Below, in pieces: positions 1 to 9,140 of a stretch of DNA of 64,000 bases. The notes beneath the pieces were generated by a model. The model saw only the letters and a list, made by a program, of their open reading frames with translations, was not told the origin of the DNA and did no database searches. Origin of the DNA: a virus; IMG/VR virus record IMGVR_UViG_3300035034_002228, positions 1-64,000 of that record; one strand, 5' to 3'. How positions within the stretch are numbered: the first letter of the stretch is position 1; every line of letters starts with the position of its first letter. A program made the position numbers and the translations under genes.

Positions 1-1496
1 AAAGCGACATCCCCAACACCGAAGAAGACGTTAGTGGTGACGCGGACGGCACCCAGACTGCCAGCGGTGAAAGCGAAGGCGACATTGCGGTATCCAGTGA
101 AAGCGAAGACGCTTCCCTGGATGTAGGTATCACGACCCCGGAAGACGAACTCACCGAAGAAATGGACCAAGTCGCCAAAGACGGCGACCACTTTGAAAAG
201 GTAAGCGAATCCCTGGAAGCGTACCAAGCGCTGATCACCCAAGCGATGGACGGCGGTAAAGGCATTGACCCAATCACTGCTGAGTCGATCCGCATCGGCC
301 TGGAACACATGGACGAATCCTTTGCTGGCGATCAGTTGATCCCCGCTATGGAAGCGTTTGGTCAAACCAGCTCCCGTCAATACGCCACCCACGTTTCTCT
401 GGAAGGAATCCAGTCTGGCTTTAAAGCGACCATAGAAGCCGGCAAACGGGCGATGTTGAAACTGTTTGATATGCTGTACGAGCTGTGGACGAAGCTGACC
501 GGTGGGGTTGAGCGTGCCAAGCAACGCGTCACCAAAATCGAAGACGCCATCGGGAAGCTGAAAGAAGACAGCGTCGGCTACGCCAACACTACCGTCAAAG
601 GCAAAGCACGTTTGTCGCGCGGTGTTGAGTTTGTTGGTAATGACATTGGCGCCATCAAGCAGGTGGGTGAAGTGGCCGATTACATGTACGGTGCTTACCC
701 AGCAGCGGTCAAAGGACTGATCAAAGATACCATTAAGGTGTTCAAGGACACCGAAAACCCGATACTTAAAGGGGAGGATGAAATCGACGCCATTCGTGGT
801 CGGATGGTACTTGAATTCTTGGAACTACCCAAGAAACATTTCAAACCGCTGCCGGGCTCCACCGTAGCTGACAAGAAGGAGCTTCCTCCGTCAATTGCCA
901 AATACGACGGTGTTACCCGCTCACATGTGCTTCCAGGTAATTTCGCCATGATGATTTACCTGAAACCAATAGCGATCGGCGGTAATCAAGATGATAATGC
1001 TAAACTCATGGTCGGTACAGCGTTCGCTTTCCATCGTGTGTTTAACGTCGAATTTGGTCGTTTGAACGTAAAACCCGATACTAAAAGCGAAGAAACGTAC
1101 GGTATTCCCGATAAGAAGGACCTTGTTACCACCAAAAATGAGATCGGCAAAGTGCTGACCCGTCTGGATAAAGCGTCTGCTGTTGAAAAGGAATACAAAG
1201 ACATTAAGAAAGACATTAAAAGGCAATATGACGGTGTGGTCTATGCAACCTCCAACTACGGCCAACGTGGAGACGTGATCAATAAAATCTTCCATCCGGG
1301 ACTTCGCGCACTCAATTCGTTGGTCCGTACGTTGGTTCATCCAGCAGGGCAATTTAACGGCTACGTGGTTTCAACCATGCACGCTTACCTGTCCGTGTTG
1401 GAACACAACGTGAAGGAATTTGCCAAAGCATCCAAACCGCCGGAGGTGAAAGAAGGCAAGTACCGGAAAGACCAGAAAGCACTACCGGCCAGTTAA
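1..1496 (+). CDS. Internal head/virion protein, 5' end outside window (putative)
   Basis: The reading frame is open from base 3 to the stop at 1494-1496, so the gene begins left of the window; the first internal ATG is at 162. The visible part (about 497 residues) starts with a very acidic, Ser/Glu/Asp-rich stretch and continues as a mostly helical, Lys-rich protein. A motif HVSLEG near base 400 resembles the S-x-E or L-x-E sites cut by prohead proteases in jumbo and T4-like phages, and an acidic propeptide before such a site is typical of internal head proteins. I recognise no catalytic motif. It is followed by a bidirectional terminator and a convergent PAAR gene. The internal-virion role is inference; the partial frame itself is certain. 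Confidence 0.6.
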   Translation, partial: SDIPNTEEDVSGDADGTQTASGESEGDIAVSSESEDASLDVGITTPEDELTEEMDQVAKDGDHFEKVSESLEAYQALITQAMDGGKGIDPITAESIRIGLEHMDESFAGDQLIPAMEAFGQTSSRQYATHVSLEGIQSGFKATIEAGKRAMLKLFDMLYELWTKLTGGVERAKQRVTKIEDAIGKLKEDSVGYANTTVKGKARLSRGVEFVGNDIGAIKQVGEVADYMYGAYPAAVKGLIKDTIKVFKDTENPILKGEDEIDAIRGRMVLEFLELPKKHFKPLPGSTVADKKELPPSIAKYDGVTRSHVLPGNFAMMIYLKPIAIGGNQDDNAKLMVGTAFAFHRVFNVEFGRLNVKPDTKSEETYGIPDKKDLVTTKNEIGKVLTRLDKASAVEKEYKDIKKDIKRQYDGVVYATSNYGQRGDVINKIFHPGLRALNSLVRTLVHPAGQFNGYVVSTMHAYLSVLEHNVKEFAKASKPPEVKEGKYRKDQKALPAS

Positions 1497-1504
1497 TCTG
1501 GCGT

Positions 1505-1540
1505 AACGACATATTGGCGCCCTTCGGGGCGCCTTTATGT
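1505..1540. terminator. Bidirectional UUCG-tetraloop terminator
   Basis: A perfect 7-bp stem (1516-1522 with 1527-1533) closes a TTCG loop. TTTATGT follows on the plus side, and ATATGTCGTT follows when read on the minus strand. It lies between two convergent genes. Confidence 0.85.
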
Positions 1541-1542
1541 TC

Positions 1543-1806
1543 TCAATCCACGTTGAACCACGATTGACCACTGGTCGCATGACCACAACTGGCCAAATCC
1601 CCCGCTCGACACACCGGAATACCATTGATGGTCATCACACTGGACCCAGAGGTCATGGACGGGGCTGCGTGGGGTGACTTACCGTGACCGGCAACTGCAT
1701 CACCGACCACCGCCACCGGGGCCCCATCCACCGTCATTACACTTTGACCACCGCCATTGATGACACCACCGGCGGCGTCGACACCTACCAAACTGATCCC
1801 AGGCAT
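1543..1806 (-). CDS. PAAR-domain tail spike tip protein
   Basis: An 87-residue protein typical in size for PAAR proteins, which cap the central spike of contractile tails and type VI secretion systems and sharpen the tip used to pierce the outer membrane. The pattern is clear: an N-terminal MPGISLVGVDAAGG segment, GxxSVMTVDGxPVAVVGD, a central GHGKSPH, and a second half with SSVMTINGIPVCRAGD and CGH. The His and Cys residues fit the metal-binding apex. It lies 3 bp downstream of the gp5-like spike gene on the same strand, so the two are probably co-transcribed and co-assembled. Confidence 0.9.
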   Translation of the reverse strand: MPGISLVGVDAAGGVINGGGQSVMTVDGAPVAVVGDAVAGHGKSPHAAPSMTSGSSVMTINGIPVCRAGDLASCGHATSGQSWFNVD

Positions 1807-1809
1807 ACT

Positions 1810-2892
1810 CTACCCCTTCTTCACGTTGAAACTACCGACTTCCATATTCATGGCCGGTGCTTTGAAATCCACCCCAGCGGGGGACATGCCCATGGTAGAG
1901 CCCCCACCGGTCATGGCGATACCGGCCGGCGTCACGTTCAAACCGTTCCCCCCACTGACCAACGCCGCACTGACTTGACCCATCACCGTCGCGGTCTTCA
2001 TGGCCGTGACGCTGGCCATCTGTTGTGCGGTAATGGAGTAGTTCATCCCAGCGGTGTGGTTGCTGTTGTTCCCAGCGGCGGTACTGATGTCCATACCCGC
2101 TTGCAGGTCAAAGTTTACCCCTGCTTCATAATTGATGTTCATCCCAGCGGTGACATTGATGTCGTTGACCACATCAATGTTCATGTTGTTACCAACCTGC
2201 AGGTTGACGTCGTTGTCCACCAACCCGTTCACATCGTTCGGAGCATAGAAGTTGATGTCCTGTCGATTCAACTCCACCATCGTTCCTTCGATGTTCTCCA
2301 GATGAATGTTGGTGTGGGCACTGTCCAACAACACGTGGTTTCCCACATCGTCCGTCAGGAGGACATGACCGTCACCGGTATTGAATTGGAACGTGTAACG
2401 GAACGGTTCCCCATTGGCTTGTGACGTGCTCATGGTGATGAGCTTCTTGTGGGTGGAGACTTCAAAGAAATACGAGGTGTCGTAATCAATACCTTTGTCG
2501 TTTTCATTGGATGTGCCGTTGAACGCCCAGATCACCGTTTCAAGGCGTCTTAGGTTGTCTCTCAGACCCATACACCGCCAATAGAACTTGTCCGTGTCGC
2601 CCAGTCGGTAGATCTCAATCAACTCACCACGACGGATGTCAGGCGGTGTCACGCGATTGGATGCTCCAGGGTACCATTCAGCTGTGACTGAGTTGTCCAT
2701 GGTGACCTTGACTTCGTAACTGTTCCCCCGACTGTCTATGCCCCGAACCACTTGTTCTTGGGGGTCGAAGTTGATCTCCCCATCCACCGCCGACAACATT
2801 TCGATGGGACACACGTTGAGATGCCGGGTATCGAGGGGTTTGTTCTCGGCCGCCACACCGATACTGTAAGAATGCAGCTGACTCATTTGCAT
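1810..2892 (-). CDS. Baseplate central spike protein (gp5/gpV-like, OB fold plus beta-helix)
   Basis: This is the trimeric needle protein expected beneath a PAAR tip. The N-terminal 150 residues look like an OB-fold baseplate domain. The C-terminal part is a run of short Asn/Asp/Val/Gly repeats (NVTAGMNINYEAG, FDLQAGMDIS and similar) of the kind that builds the intertwined beta-helix of gp5 or VgrG. The frame is open to 3021, but I chose the ATG at 2892 because AGGAG lies six bases upstream and because the longer version would overlap the divergent sbcC-like gene. That gives 361 residues. No lysozyme domain is visible, unlike T4 gp5. Confidence 0.85.
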   Translation of the reverse strand: MQMSQLHSYSIGVAAENKPLDTRHLNVCPIEMLSAVDGEINFDPQEQVVRGIDSRGNSYEVKVTMDNSVTAEWYPGASNRVTPPDIRRGELIEIYRLGDTDKFYWRCMGLRDNLRRLETVIWAFNGTSNENDKGIDYDTSYFFEVSTHKKLITMSTSQANGEPFRYTFQFNTGDGHVLLTDDVGNHVLLDSAHTNIHLENIEGTMVELNRQDINFYAPNDVNGLVDNDVNLQVGNNMNIDVVNDINVTAGMNINYEAGVNFDLQAGMDISTAAGNNSNHTAGMNYSITAQQMASVTAMKTATVMGQVSAALVSGGNGLNVTPAGIAMTGGGSTMGMSPAGVDFKAPAMNMEVGSFNVKKG

Positions 2893-2965
2893 GCAGATCT
2901 CCTGAAGTTCTACTGAAGGGTCTTTTCCTATAGAGATTAACCGCCAAAATGAAGACTTGCTTACT

Positions 2966-5455
2966 ATGCGCATCACATACTTGCTTTTAGAAAAATACAA
3001 ACGGTTGATGTTGTCGAACATTCAGCGGTTTGAGTACCGACCCAAACAAGACCTGCAATTGTTGATTGGCAGTAACGGGTCCGGGAAATCCTCGGTGTTG
3101 GAAGAACTCACGCCCATTCCAGCTCACCACAGTGGCTTTGTAAAGGGTGGCCGCAAAGAGATCCGTCTGACTCATCACAACAACGAGTACACGCTGGTGT
3201 CGGATTACACCGGCGGCTCGGGGTCGCACTCGTTCATAAAGAACGACGAAGAACTGAACAAAGGCAACACGTACTCGGTTCAAAAGGAACTAGTGTGGGA
3301 CGAGTTTGCTTTGAACCGGGAAATTCACAACCTGTTGGTGGGGATCACCCCGTTCTCCTCATTGTCCACAGCCAAACGCCGAGAGTGGCTGACGCGGATG
3401 GCCCCGGTCGATTTGTATTATGCCTTTAAAGTGTATTCTCACGCGAAGACCGCCCATCGGGACCAACAAGGGGTGGTGAAACACCTGACCAAGCGCATGG
3501 GGCAAGAAAACCACGATTTGCCGGATGACAACGTCTTGAACCACCACCGGCAACGGATCAGTGAGCTGACCAAGAAACTCGACCGATTGTTCGAGGAACG
3601 CAAAGCTGGGGTGGAGTCTCGCTACCGTAACGAACACGACGTTCAAACTCACCTGAAGACCCTGACCGATCGCGCGGCGAAGCTGTTGCGTTACCAACCA
3701 GCCGATCCCCCGGAAGGGTTGGAAGACGGCGATGCGTTCGACGCCCATCTGGCCGAACAACAAGCTGAGTACCAACGCCAGCAGGCCCGTCTGGAACGGA
3801 TGACCGAGGAGCATCAAAAGCTCAACGAACAGGCCCCGAACCGGGATCTGGAGTTGGATGAGAATCAGATCAACGACCTGCGTCGGCAGTTGAGGGAGTT
3901 GGAAGGACAGATCGCCACCGTAAAGGCGAAGACCAACAACACCGGCGGGTACTTCCCGTTGATCACCATTCCAGCCCACCGCCAACCACGACAAACATTG
4001 AACCACATCTTTGACGAATGGTTGACGTTACTGCAAAGCTTCCCCGACAACAGTGAGGGACGGTTCAGTCAGGAGAACGGGGCTAAAGCGCAAGAGCGTT
4101 ATCGACAACTGGAGAAACAACACACCCAACTGGACCATCAACAAAACAGCGATGCCCAACGTCTTGCTCGACTGAAAGGGTGCGACACGGTCCATTGCCC
4201 AAACTGCGAGCATCGGTTCCAACCCGGTGTCAACCCCGGCGAAGTGAACCGCCTTCAAAAAGCCATGGACGAACGCGGTACCCAGTTGGAGGAACTGGAC
4301 AAAGAACTGGTTAAGTACAAAGAGTATTTGGAACAATTCAGTGATTACATGACGTACGTCCGTGCGTTTCAAAAACTGGTCACCGAGAACCAAGTGGCCC
4401 AACCGGTTTGGGACGTGTGTCTGGAAAACAAGGTCATGTTCCGGCGTCCTAAGGATTACATCACCAAGGCGATGCAATGGAAGGACCAAATGGACACCGC
4501 CATTCAACAGGCGGAGTTGGAACAGGAGGCGGACGTCATTCGCCACCGTCTACGATACGTGGACGCCATTGACCGTAATGCATTGACTCGAACCGACCGC
4601 CAACGCAAACATTTGGAGCAGGAGATTGAAAACACCACCCAACTGCTGAGGACGTTGGGTAAAACCATTGGGGATTTAGAGTCCCACAAGAAGACCCGCC
4701 TGAAGTTCAAAGAAGCCCTGACGCAAACCACCACCGATCTTCAACGGTTCTTTGAAGACATGGACACTCACCGTGAGTCGCTGTACCAAGACGCGATCTC
4801 CGAGGAAACCCGACACCTGCAGATTCAACTGGCGCAGGAACAAGAATCGTTGTCTCGGGTGGAAGTCCGCGAAGGGGTACTGCGGGAAATTCAAACCCAA
4901 CACGATTCGAGTGTGAAAGCCCAGAAAGAATACCAGACGTTGGTCAAAGCCCTCGGTCCGACCGACGGGTTGATCGGTCGGTATTTGATGGGGTTCATGC
5001 AAGTGGTGGTGAAGCTGGTGAACAGCGTCATCGAGGAGATCTGGACCTACCCCATGCAGGTTCTACCATCCCCCATGGAGAAGGACGAACTGACCTACAA
5101 GTTCCCCCTAGATGTCAACAACGGGTCAGTAACTGCCCCCGACATTGGGTTGGGGTCGTCATCACAACGAGACATCACCAACTTCGCGTTCAAACTACTG
5201 GTCATGAAGTTCTTGGACATCACCGACTACCCACTGTACCTGGATGAGTTCGGTAGCACGTTTGACGAACAACATCGTCAGAACCTCATTCCCGTATTGA
5301 ACCGAATGATGGAACTGGGTCAGGTCAATCAGATCTTTTACATCTCCCACTTCTCCTCGGTACACGGGGCCTTTAACCAAGCTGAGATCTGTGTCTTGGA
5401 CCCCAACAACATCACCGTACCGCAGAAGTACAATCAACACGTTACTATTGCTTAA
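2966..5455 (+). CDS. SbcC/Rad50/gp46-like recombination ATPase
   Basis: SMC-type ATPase of the Mre11-Rad50 class, which processes DNA ends in recombination-dependent phage replication. Walker A is GSNGSGKSS at residues 35-43. Long Gln/Glu/Arg-rich coiled coils flank a zinc hook CPNC (Cys411, Cys414). An ABC signature-like LGSSSQRD is followed by Walker B LYLDEFGS near residue 760 and a late His switch (FYISHFSS). At 829 residues it is somewhat longer than T4 gp46. I start at ATG 2966 (MRITYLLLEKYK) although the frame also offers TTG at 2957; the SD is weak. The nuclease partner (SbcD/gp47) is not in this window. It is divergent from the spike gene, and the 73-bp gap probably holds both promoters. 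Confidence 0.92.
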   Translation: MRITYLLLEKYKRLMLSNIQRFEYRPKQDLQLLIGSNGSGKSSVLEELTPIPAHHSGFVKGGRKEIRLTHHNNEYTLVSDYTGGSGSHSFIKNDEELNKGNTYSVQKELVWDEFALNREIHNLLVGITPFSSLSTAKRREWLTRMAPVDLYYAFKVYSHAKTAHRDQQGVVKHLTKRMGQENHDLPDDNVLNHHRQRISELTKKLDRLFEERKAGVESRYRNEHDVQTHLKTLTDRAAKLLRYQPADPPEGLEDGDAFDAHLAEQQAEYQRQQARLERMTEEHQKLNEQAPNRDLELDENQINDLRRQLRELEGQIATVKAKTNNTGGYFPLITIPAHRQPRQTLNHIFDEWLTLLQSFPDNSEGRFSQENGAKAQERYRQLEKQHTQLDHQQNSDAQRLARLKGCDTVHCPNCEHRFQPGVNPGEVNRLQKAMDERGTQLEELDKELVKYKEYLEQFSDYMTYVRAFQKLVTENQVAQPVWDVCLENKVMFRRPKDYITKAMQWKDQMDTAIQQAELEQEADVIRHRLRYVDAIDRNALTRTDRQRKHLEQEIENTTQLLRTLGKTIGDLESHKKTRLKFKEALTQTTTDLQRFFEDMDTHRESLYQDAISEETRHLQIQLAQEQESLSRVEVREGVLREIQTQHDSSVKAQKEYQTLVKALGPTDGLIGRYLMGFMQVVVKLVNSVIEEIWTYPMQVLPSPMEKDELTYKFPLDVNNGSVTAPDIGLGSSSQRDITNFAFKLLVMKFLDITDYPLYLDEFGSTFDEQHRQNLIPVLNRMMELGQVNQIFYISHFSSVHGAFNQAEICVLDPNNITVPQKYNQHVTIA

Positions 5456-5466
5456 GGAAATAACCC

Positions 5467-6087
5467 ATGTCAGACGATACCTTTGAACCCACCGACGCCC
5501 GTCGCATCATCGCCTCCCATTCCGGGAAAAAAGTAACCCTGACTCGGGTATCGCGCCCGACTCAGGAACGTCCCCACATGGTGCGACAAGTGTCCCCCAA
5601 AGCACGGTTCGTTCCCGAGGCGTTCGAGGGAATGGAAGACGAGGCAGCAAACAACATCAAACTACTGTACAAAGAAGCCGGGATTGCGACCAATGGGAGT
5701 GCGGCCTACGACCTCCGGTATGTGGGAAAAGAACCACTGATCCTTCAACCCGGTGAGATGAAGGTTGTGCACAGTGGGTTGGCCATCCATCTGGATAACC
5801 CCAACCTCGTGGGTCTAATCACACCCCGCAGTGGATTGGGTTGTAAAGGTGTGGTCTTGGGCAATCTGGTCGGAGTCATTGACTCGGACTACCAAGGTGA
5901 GTTGAAGCTGGCGCTGTGGAACCGTCACGAACAAGAGACTGAGACGGTACTGGAGATACAACCGGGTGAGCGTGTTGCTCAGTACATCGTCACGCAGTGT
6001 TTCCAAGTCAACCCACAGTGGGTGACCGACTTTGACAATGAAACTGAACGCGGTGAAAACGGCTTTGGTCACAGTGGTACCGTGTAA
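5467..6087 (+). CDS. dut: dUTPase (deoxyuridine 5'-triphosphate nucleotidohydrolase)
   Basis: Trimeric dUTPase that hydrolyses dUTP to dUMP and keeps uracil out of phage DNA. All five motifs are visible in order: AYDLRYVG, PRSGLGCKG, GVIDSDYQGEL, GERVAQYIV and a C-terminal RGENGFGHSGT arm that covers the active site. At 206 residues it is longer than the usual 150 because of an N-terminal extension of about 60 residues of unknown role. AAGGA precedes the ATG. It follows the sbcC-like gene by 11 bp, so the two form one replication or nucleotide unit ending at the terminator near 6107. Confidence 0.95.
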   Translation: MSDDTFEPTDARRIIASHSGKKVTLTRVSRPTQERPHMVRQVSPKARFVPEAFEGMEDEAANNIKLLYKEAGIATNGSAAYDLRYVGKEPLILQPGEMKVVHSGLAIHLDNPNLVGLITPRSGLGCKGVVLGNLVGVIDSDYQGELKLALWNRHEQETETVLEIQPGERVAQYIVTQCFQVNPQWVTDFDNETERGENGFGHSGTV

Positions 6088-6096
6088 GCACTAACC

Positions 6097-6136
6097 GACA
6101 TAATGGCTCCTCCCCTAGGGGAGGAGTGCTGTGCCG
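6097..6136. terminator. Bidirectional terminator between dut and the minus-strand gene
   Basis: A 9-bp perfect inverted repeat (6107-6115 with 6118-6126) sits between convergent genes. CGACATAA on its left reads as TTATGTCG on the minus strand; the plus side carries CTGTGCCGTC, a weaker form of the same tail. Confidence 0.75.
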
Positions 6137-7387
6137 TCAATACCGTTCGATGCCTAACAGGCGGGTATACGCCTGACCTTCGGCGTGCGGCCACGCTGGG
6201 TACCGTCCAGCATCCACCCGTTCGCCCGAGGCCCACGGCTGTCGGTAGAAATCGTAGTTATGCCGACGGTTGGGGGTGGTGGCGATCACGGTGACACCAT
6301 CTTCAAAGATGGGGTGGTATTCCAACGTCTTACCGTACGCCCCAATTACCGGGTACTGGTGGTTTTCGGTGTGGCTGTAATACCGACCTGGGTAACCACT
6401 TTGTTCCAACGGCTGGAGTTCGTGGAAAAATCTTGGTGCATCAACCACCACAATGAAACTTTGGGGAAGTGTCAGAAAGGCCCTGAGGACGTCGTCCTGG
6501 AAGAACTGATCAACGCTGACCAAGGATGGGTTGTCATCGTTTACGTCCAGTCCAAGGCTGCTGAAGTCGATGTATTCACGACTATCGTAGTAGCGCTCCA
6601 ATAGTTGAAGCTGTTCCAGCTGGATGCGATAGGTTCGGTCGCTTATTCGGGTGTAGGTCTTCCCAAGAACTTGCAAATAACCACCAACCACCAGCAAGGT
6701 GGTTTTGTTTTCCAAATTCACCGCGTCGGGGATTGTGACATACGCACCTTTACTCAACGGCACGCCGCCCTCATTGCCCGTTACCATGTCAGGTGTGATC
6801 GGCAGGCAATGGATCTCACCAACGTCCTCAAACGACAGCAACCCGATTTGATTGTCGTTGGCGTGACGAAGGCTGTGGTTTCCGCCCAAAATGTAAACCC
6901 CGTGTGGGCCCCAGTCGGTCGGGTGGTAAAACCCGTTGACACTGAACAACGCGTGTCTGCCTAAAAAGGCCGTGTCAACGTCGTCCTTTTGTACTTTGAG
7001 GTCGGCCTTGTCGAAGCGACTCCCGCCCTGGGGTGTCGTTCCTGGGTTCCCAACCGGGGTAAACGTATACCCGGCGTTCCACGCATGAACGTATTTAACG
7101 TAGTCTGGATGGAGACGCGGTATGTCTCCACGGAACGGGAGCGTCTGGTTACCAACTTGGGATAACCACTCGGTCAACGTAAGGCTGTCTGGGTCATCGT
7201 ACGTTTCTTGTACCACGTCCTGATAATACAGTGCCCGAGGTGCGTCAAAACTGTAATGGTCGATGAACAACCAGATCTCATCGTAGTTGGTGCGGAGTTG
7301 TTGCAACGTTGAATTGGAGAGGTCTTTCTTCTCCCACCGGTCATTGCGGCGATCAACGCGCACATGTGCACTGTGTAGGCTGTACAT
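6137..7387 (-). CDS. Unknown protein, possibly virion-associated
   Basis: I do not recognise this 416-residue protein. It is rich in Tyr, His, Asp and Gly with alternating beta-like stretches and no membrane segment. Phrases such as GVYILGGNHSLRHANDNQIG and NGFYHPTDWGPHG suggest a beta-rich structural fold. I chose ATG 7387 over the first possible start at 7420 because ACGAGGA lies about eight bases upstream of it. It is alone on the minus strand, divergent from two fibre genes, and ends at a shared bidirectional terminator. The fibre-rich neighbourhood makes a virion role likely, but nothing in the sequence proves it. Confidence 0.6.
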   Translation of the reverse strand: MYSLHSAHVRVDRRNDRWEKKDLSNSTLQQLRTNYDEIWLFIDHYSFDAPRALYYQDVVQETYDDPDSLTLTEWLSQVGNQTLPFRGDIPRLHPDYVKYVHAWNAGYTFTPVGNPGTTPQGGSRFDKADLKVQKDDVDTAFLGRHALFSVNGFYHPTDWGPHGVYILGGNHSLRHANDNQIGLLSFEDVGEIHCLPITPDMVTGNEGGVPLSKGAYVTIPDAVNLENKTTLLVVGGYLQVLGKTYTRISDRTYRIQLEQLQLLERYYDSREYIDFSSLGLDVNDDNPSLVSVDQFFQDDVLRAFLTLPQSFIVVVDAPRFFHELQPLEQSGYPGRYYSHTENHQYPVIGAYGKTLEYHPIFEDGVTVIATTPNRRHNYDFYRQPWASGERVDAGRYPAWPHAEGQAYTRLLGIERY

Positions 7388-7480
7388 AACTCTATCCTCG
7401 TTTAAGGCAATAAGCGTCAATCTTATGATCTCAAACCATTGATCAGCCTACCAGCCCAAACGCCACGTAAAGGAGAGGTT

Positions 7481-9127
7481 ATGGCTACTGTAAACACAAC
7501 CGGTCTGTATGAATTTGATCCATACGGCACCAATCCTGATAATAAAATACCGGGTGAACTGCAGTCACTGCAAGTCCCCGGTCGGGACGACTACTATTTC
7601 ATCATCCCAAAAGCGGCCCCGTTCTTTGTCGACGGTTTTGAAATTGTGGACCACGACACTGGTCGTCCATACCTTGAAGGGCGTGATTTCCTGTTCGGGC
7701 ATTATTTCCCAGAAGGGTCGGACGCAACGGGTAAGGCCCTGGCCGGGTCGTTGCGATTCCTGAGTCGCGACATCACCGGCATCGTCCGAATGACATACCA
7801 GACCATCGGTGGCCATTGGGGTTTTGACGATCAAGCTGTGTTGGAGGAATTGTCCAACAAGGCAATCAACCCACTGACGCGAGCGTGGAGTCAGATTGAC
7901 ACATTGCCTGCGTTGTTCCCACCAATACCGCACGACCAAGGTACGGGAGAACTCATTGGGTTTGAAGAAGTGGTTGAGGCCATTGGGGACATTGAACGGG
8001 CATTGGGTGACACCGAAGCTGGAACCGTAACCGACCACATGAACAGTCGGGAAAACCCACACAACGTCACCAAGACGCAGATTGGGTTGGAGTTTGTGCA
8101 GAACTACCCCATGGCTAACCTAGCGGAAGCGGCGGACGGTCTTCGGAGCGATCGGTATATGTCGCCAAAGACGACCGATGCGGCGGTTGTGTCGGCGGTT
8201 GATCGTGAGATTGAAAAACACCTGAATGTCGATAATCCCCACGGCACGAATAAAGCCGATGTCGGTTTGCCCCTGGTTCGGAACTTTGGGATCGCCACCG
8301 AATCCACCGCCTACAACGCGACACGTAACGACCAATACATGACACCGTACTTGGTTGGCGTTGTGCTTCAGGCTTTGAAAAGTGAAGTTCTCGACCCGCA
8401 TTTTAACGATACCAACAACCCGCACAACCTGACCGCAGCCGATATTGGTGCGATCAACATGGAAACCATTACCGCCCTGTTGGAAAACTATCTGTTAACA
8501 AACGGCACCGCTTACGACACCGCCCGGACGTTTGGGATGAACCTGGAAGGACTTAAGCAGGAAATCTTGCTGGGCACTGCCGCGAATTCCGAAATGCTGG
8601 AAGGACAAACTTACGGGGAAATCAAAGACGACCTGTACACGCAGTTTGTGTACTTCACCACCTACACGTGGGAATACACCACCGGCGATTACTTGGGTCG
8701 TCAGGAACACCTCCCGTTTTACACCATGACGGAAACCACAGAACCGCTGGTATTGATCGGGAACGTACTGGGCACCGAAGGACGCCGGGCGTTGGTGAAC
8801 ATTGAAGTGGACTGGACCACCGAGGCGGTGAACATCACCACCCTCAACGGGATTCCCCCACTGAAAGATTTTGCCATGCGGGTTATCGGGACTGGGGCCG
8901 ATAAGGCCATTGAGTTGTCCTTGGATGTTCACGAAGTGCCCGTTACCCCAATCACGTTCATCCCCGTTCATCAACCCGACGGTCAATTCCTGCCCGATCC
9001 ATCTAGCGTTGGTCCAAACCATGGGAACGGACGTACGGCGGTTCCGGCAGTTGGTGCCGGTGCACAAGACGTCACCGATACATTGATCGAGTCCTTTAAT
9101 GCGGCGTCCGATCAACTGGAAGCTTAA
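7481..9127 (+). CDS. Tail fibre/baseplate-attached structural protein with NPHNVTK repeats
   Basis: A 548-residue protein with an N-terminal domain (FDPYGTNPDNKIPGEL onwards) that is paralogous to the start of the next gene (TGKRPDNYIPGERHDL). It is followed by three copies of a shaft repeat that begins NPHNVTK, NPHGTNK or NPHNLTA and continues QIGLxxVxNY and a YMSPKT or YMTP motif. Such repeats are common in tail-fibre shafts. The C-terminal 200 residues look globular and beta-rich. ATG 7481 was chosen because AAAGGAG lies nine bases upstream; the in-frame start at 7439 has none. It forms an operon with 9141-10070. Confidence 0.78.
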   Translation: MATVNTTGLYEFDPYGTNPDNKIPGELQSLQVPGRDDYYFIIPKAAPFFVDGFEIVDHDTGRPYLEGRDFLFGHYFPEGSDATGKALAGSLRFLSRDITGIVRMTYQTIGGHWGFDDQAVLEELSNKAINPLTRAWSQIDTLPALFPPIPHDQGTGELIGFEEVVEAIGDIERALGDTEAGTVTDHMNSRENPHNVTKTQIGLEFVQNYPMANLAEAADGLRSDRYMSPKTTDAAVVSAVDREIEKHLNVDNPHGTNKADVGLPLVRNFGIATESTAYNATRNDQYMTPYLVGVVLQALKSEVLDPHFNDTNNPHNLTAADIGAINMETITALLENYLLTNGTAYDTARTFGMNLEGLKQEILLGTAANSEMLEGQTYGEIKDDLYTQFVYFTTYTWEYTTGDYLGRQEHLPFYTMTETTEPLVLIGNVLGTEGRRALVNIEVDWTTEAVNITTLNGIPPLKDFAMRVIGTGADKAIELSLDVHEVPVTPITFIPVHQPDGQFLPDPSSVGPNHGNGRTAVPAVGAGAQDVTDTLIESFNAASDQLEA

Positions 9128-9140
9128 CCGGAGGTTTTAA

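Noticed and set aside
1684-2424. Long plus-strand His/Val-rich frame opposite the spike gene.
   Set aside because: It is the mirror of the repetitive spike sequence and has no SD or domain.
2893-3021. Longer start for the spike gene at 3021.
   Set aside because: The extension has no SD and would overlap the divergent ATPase start; ATG 2892 has AGGAG at the right distance.
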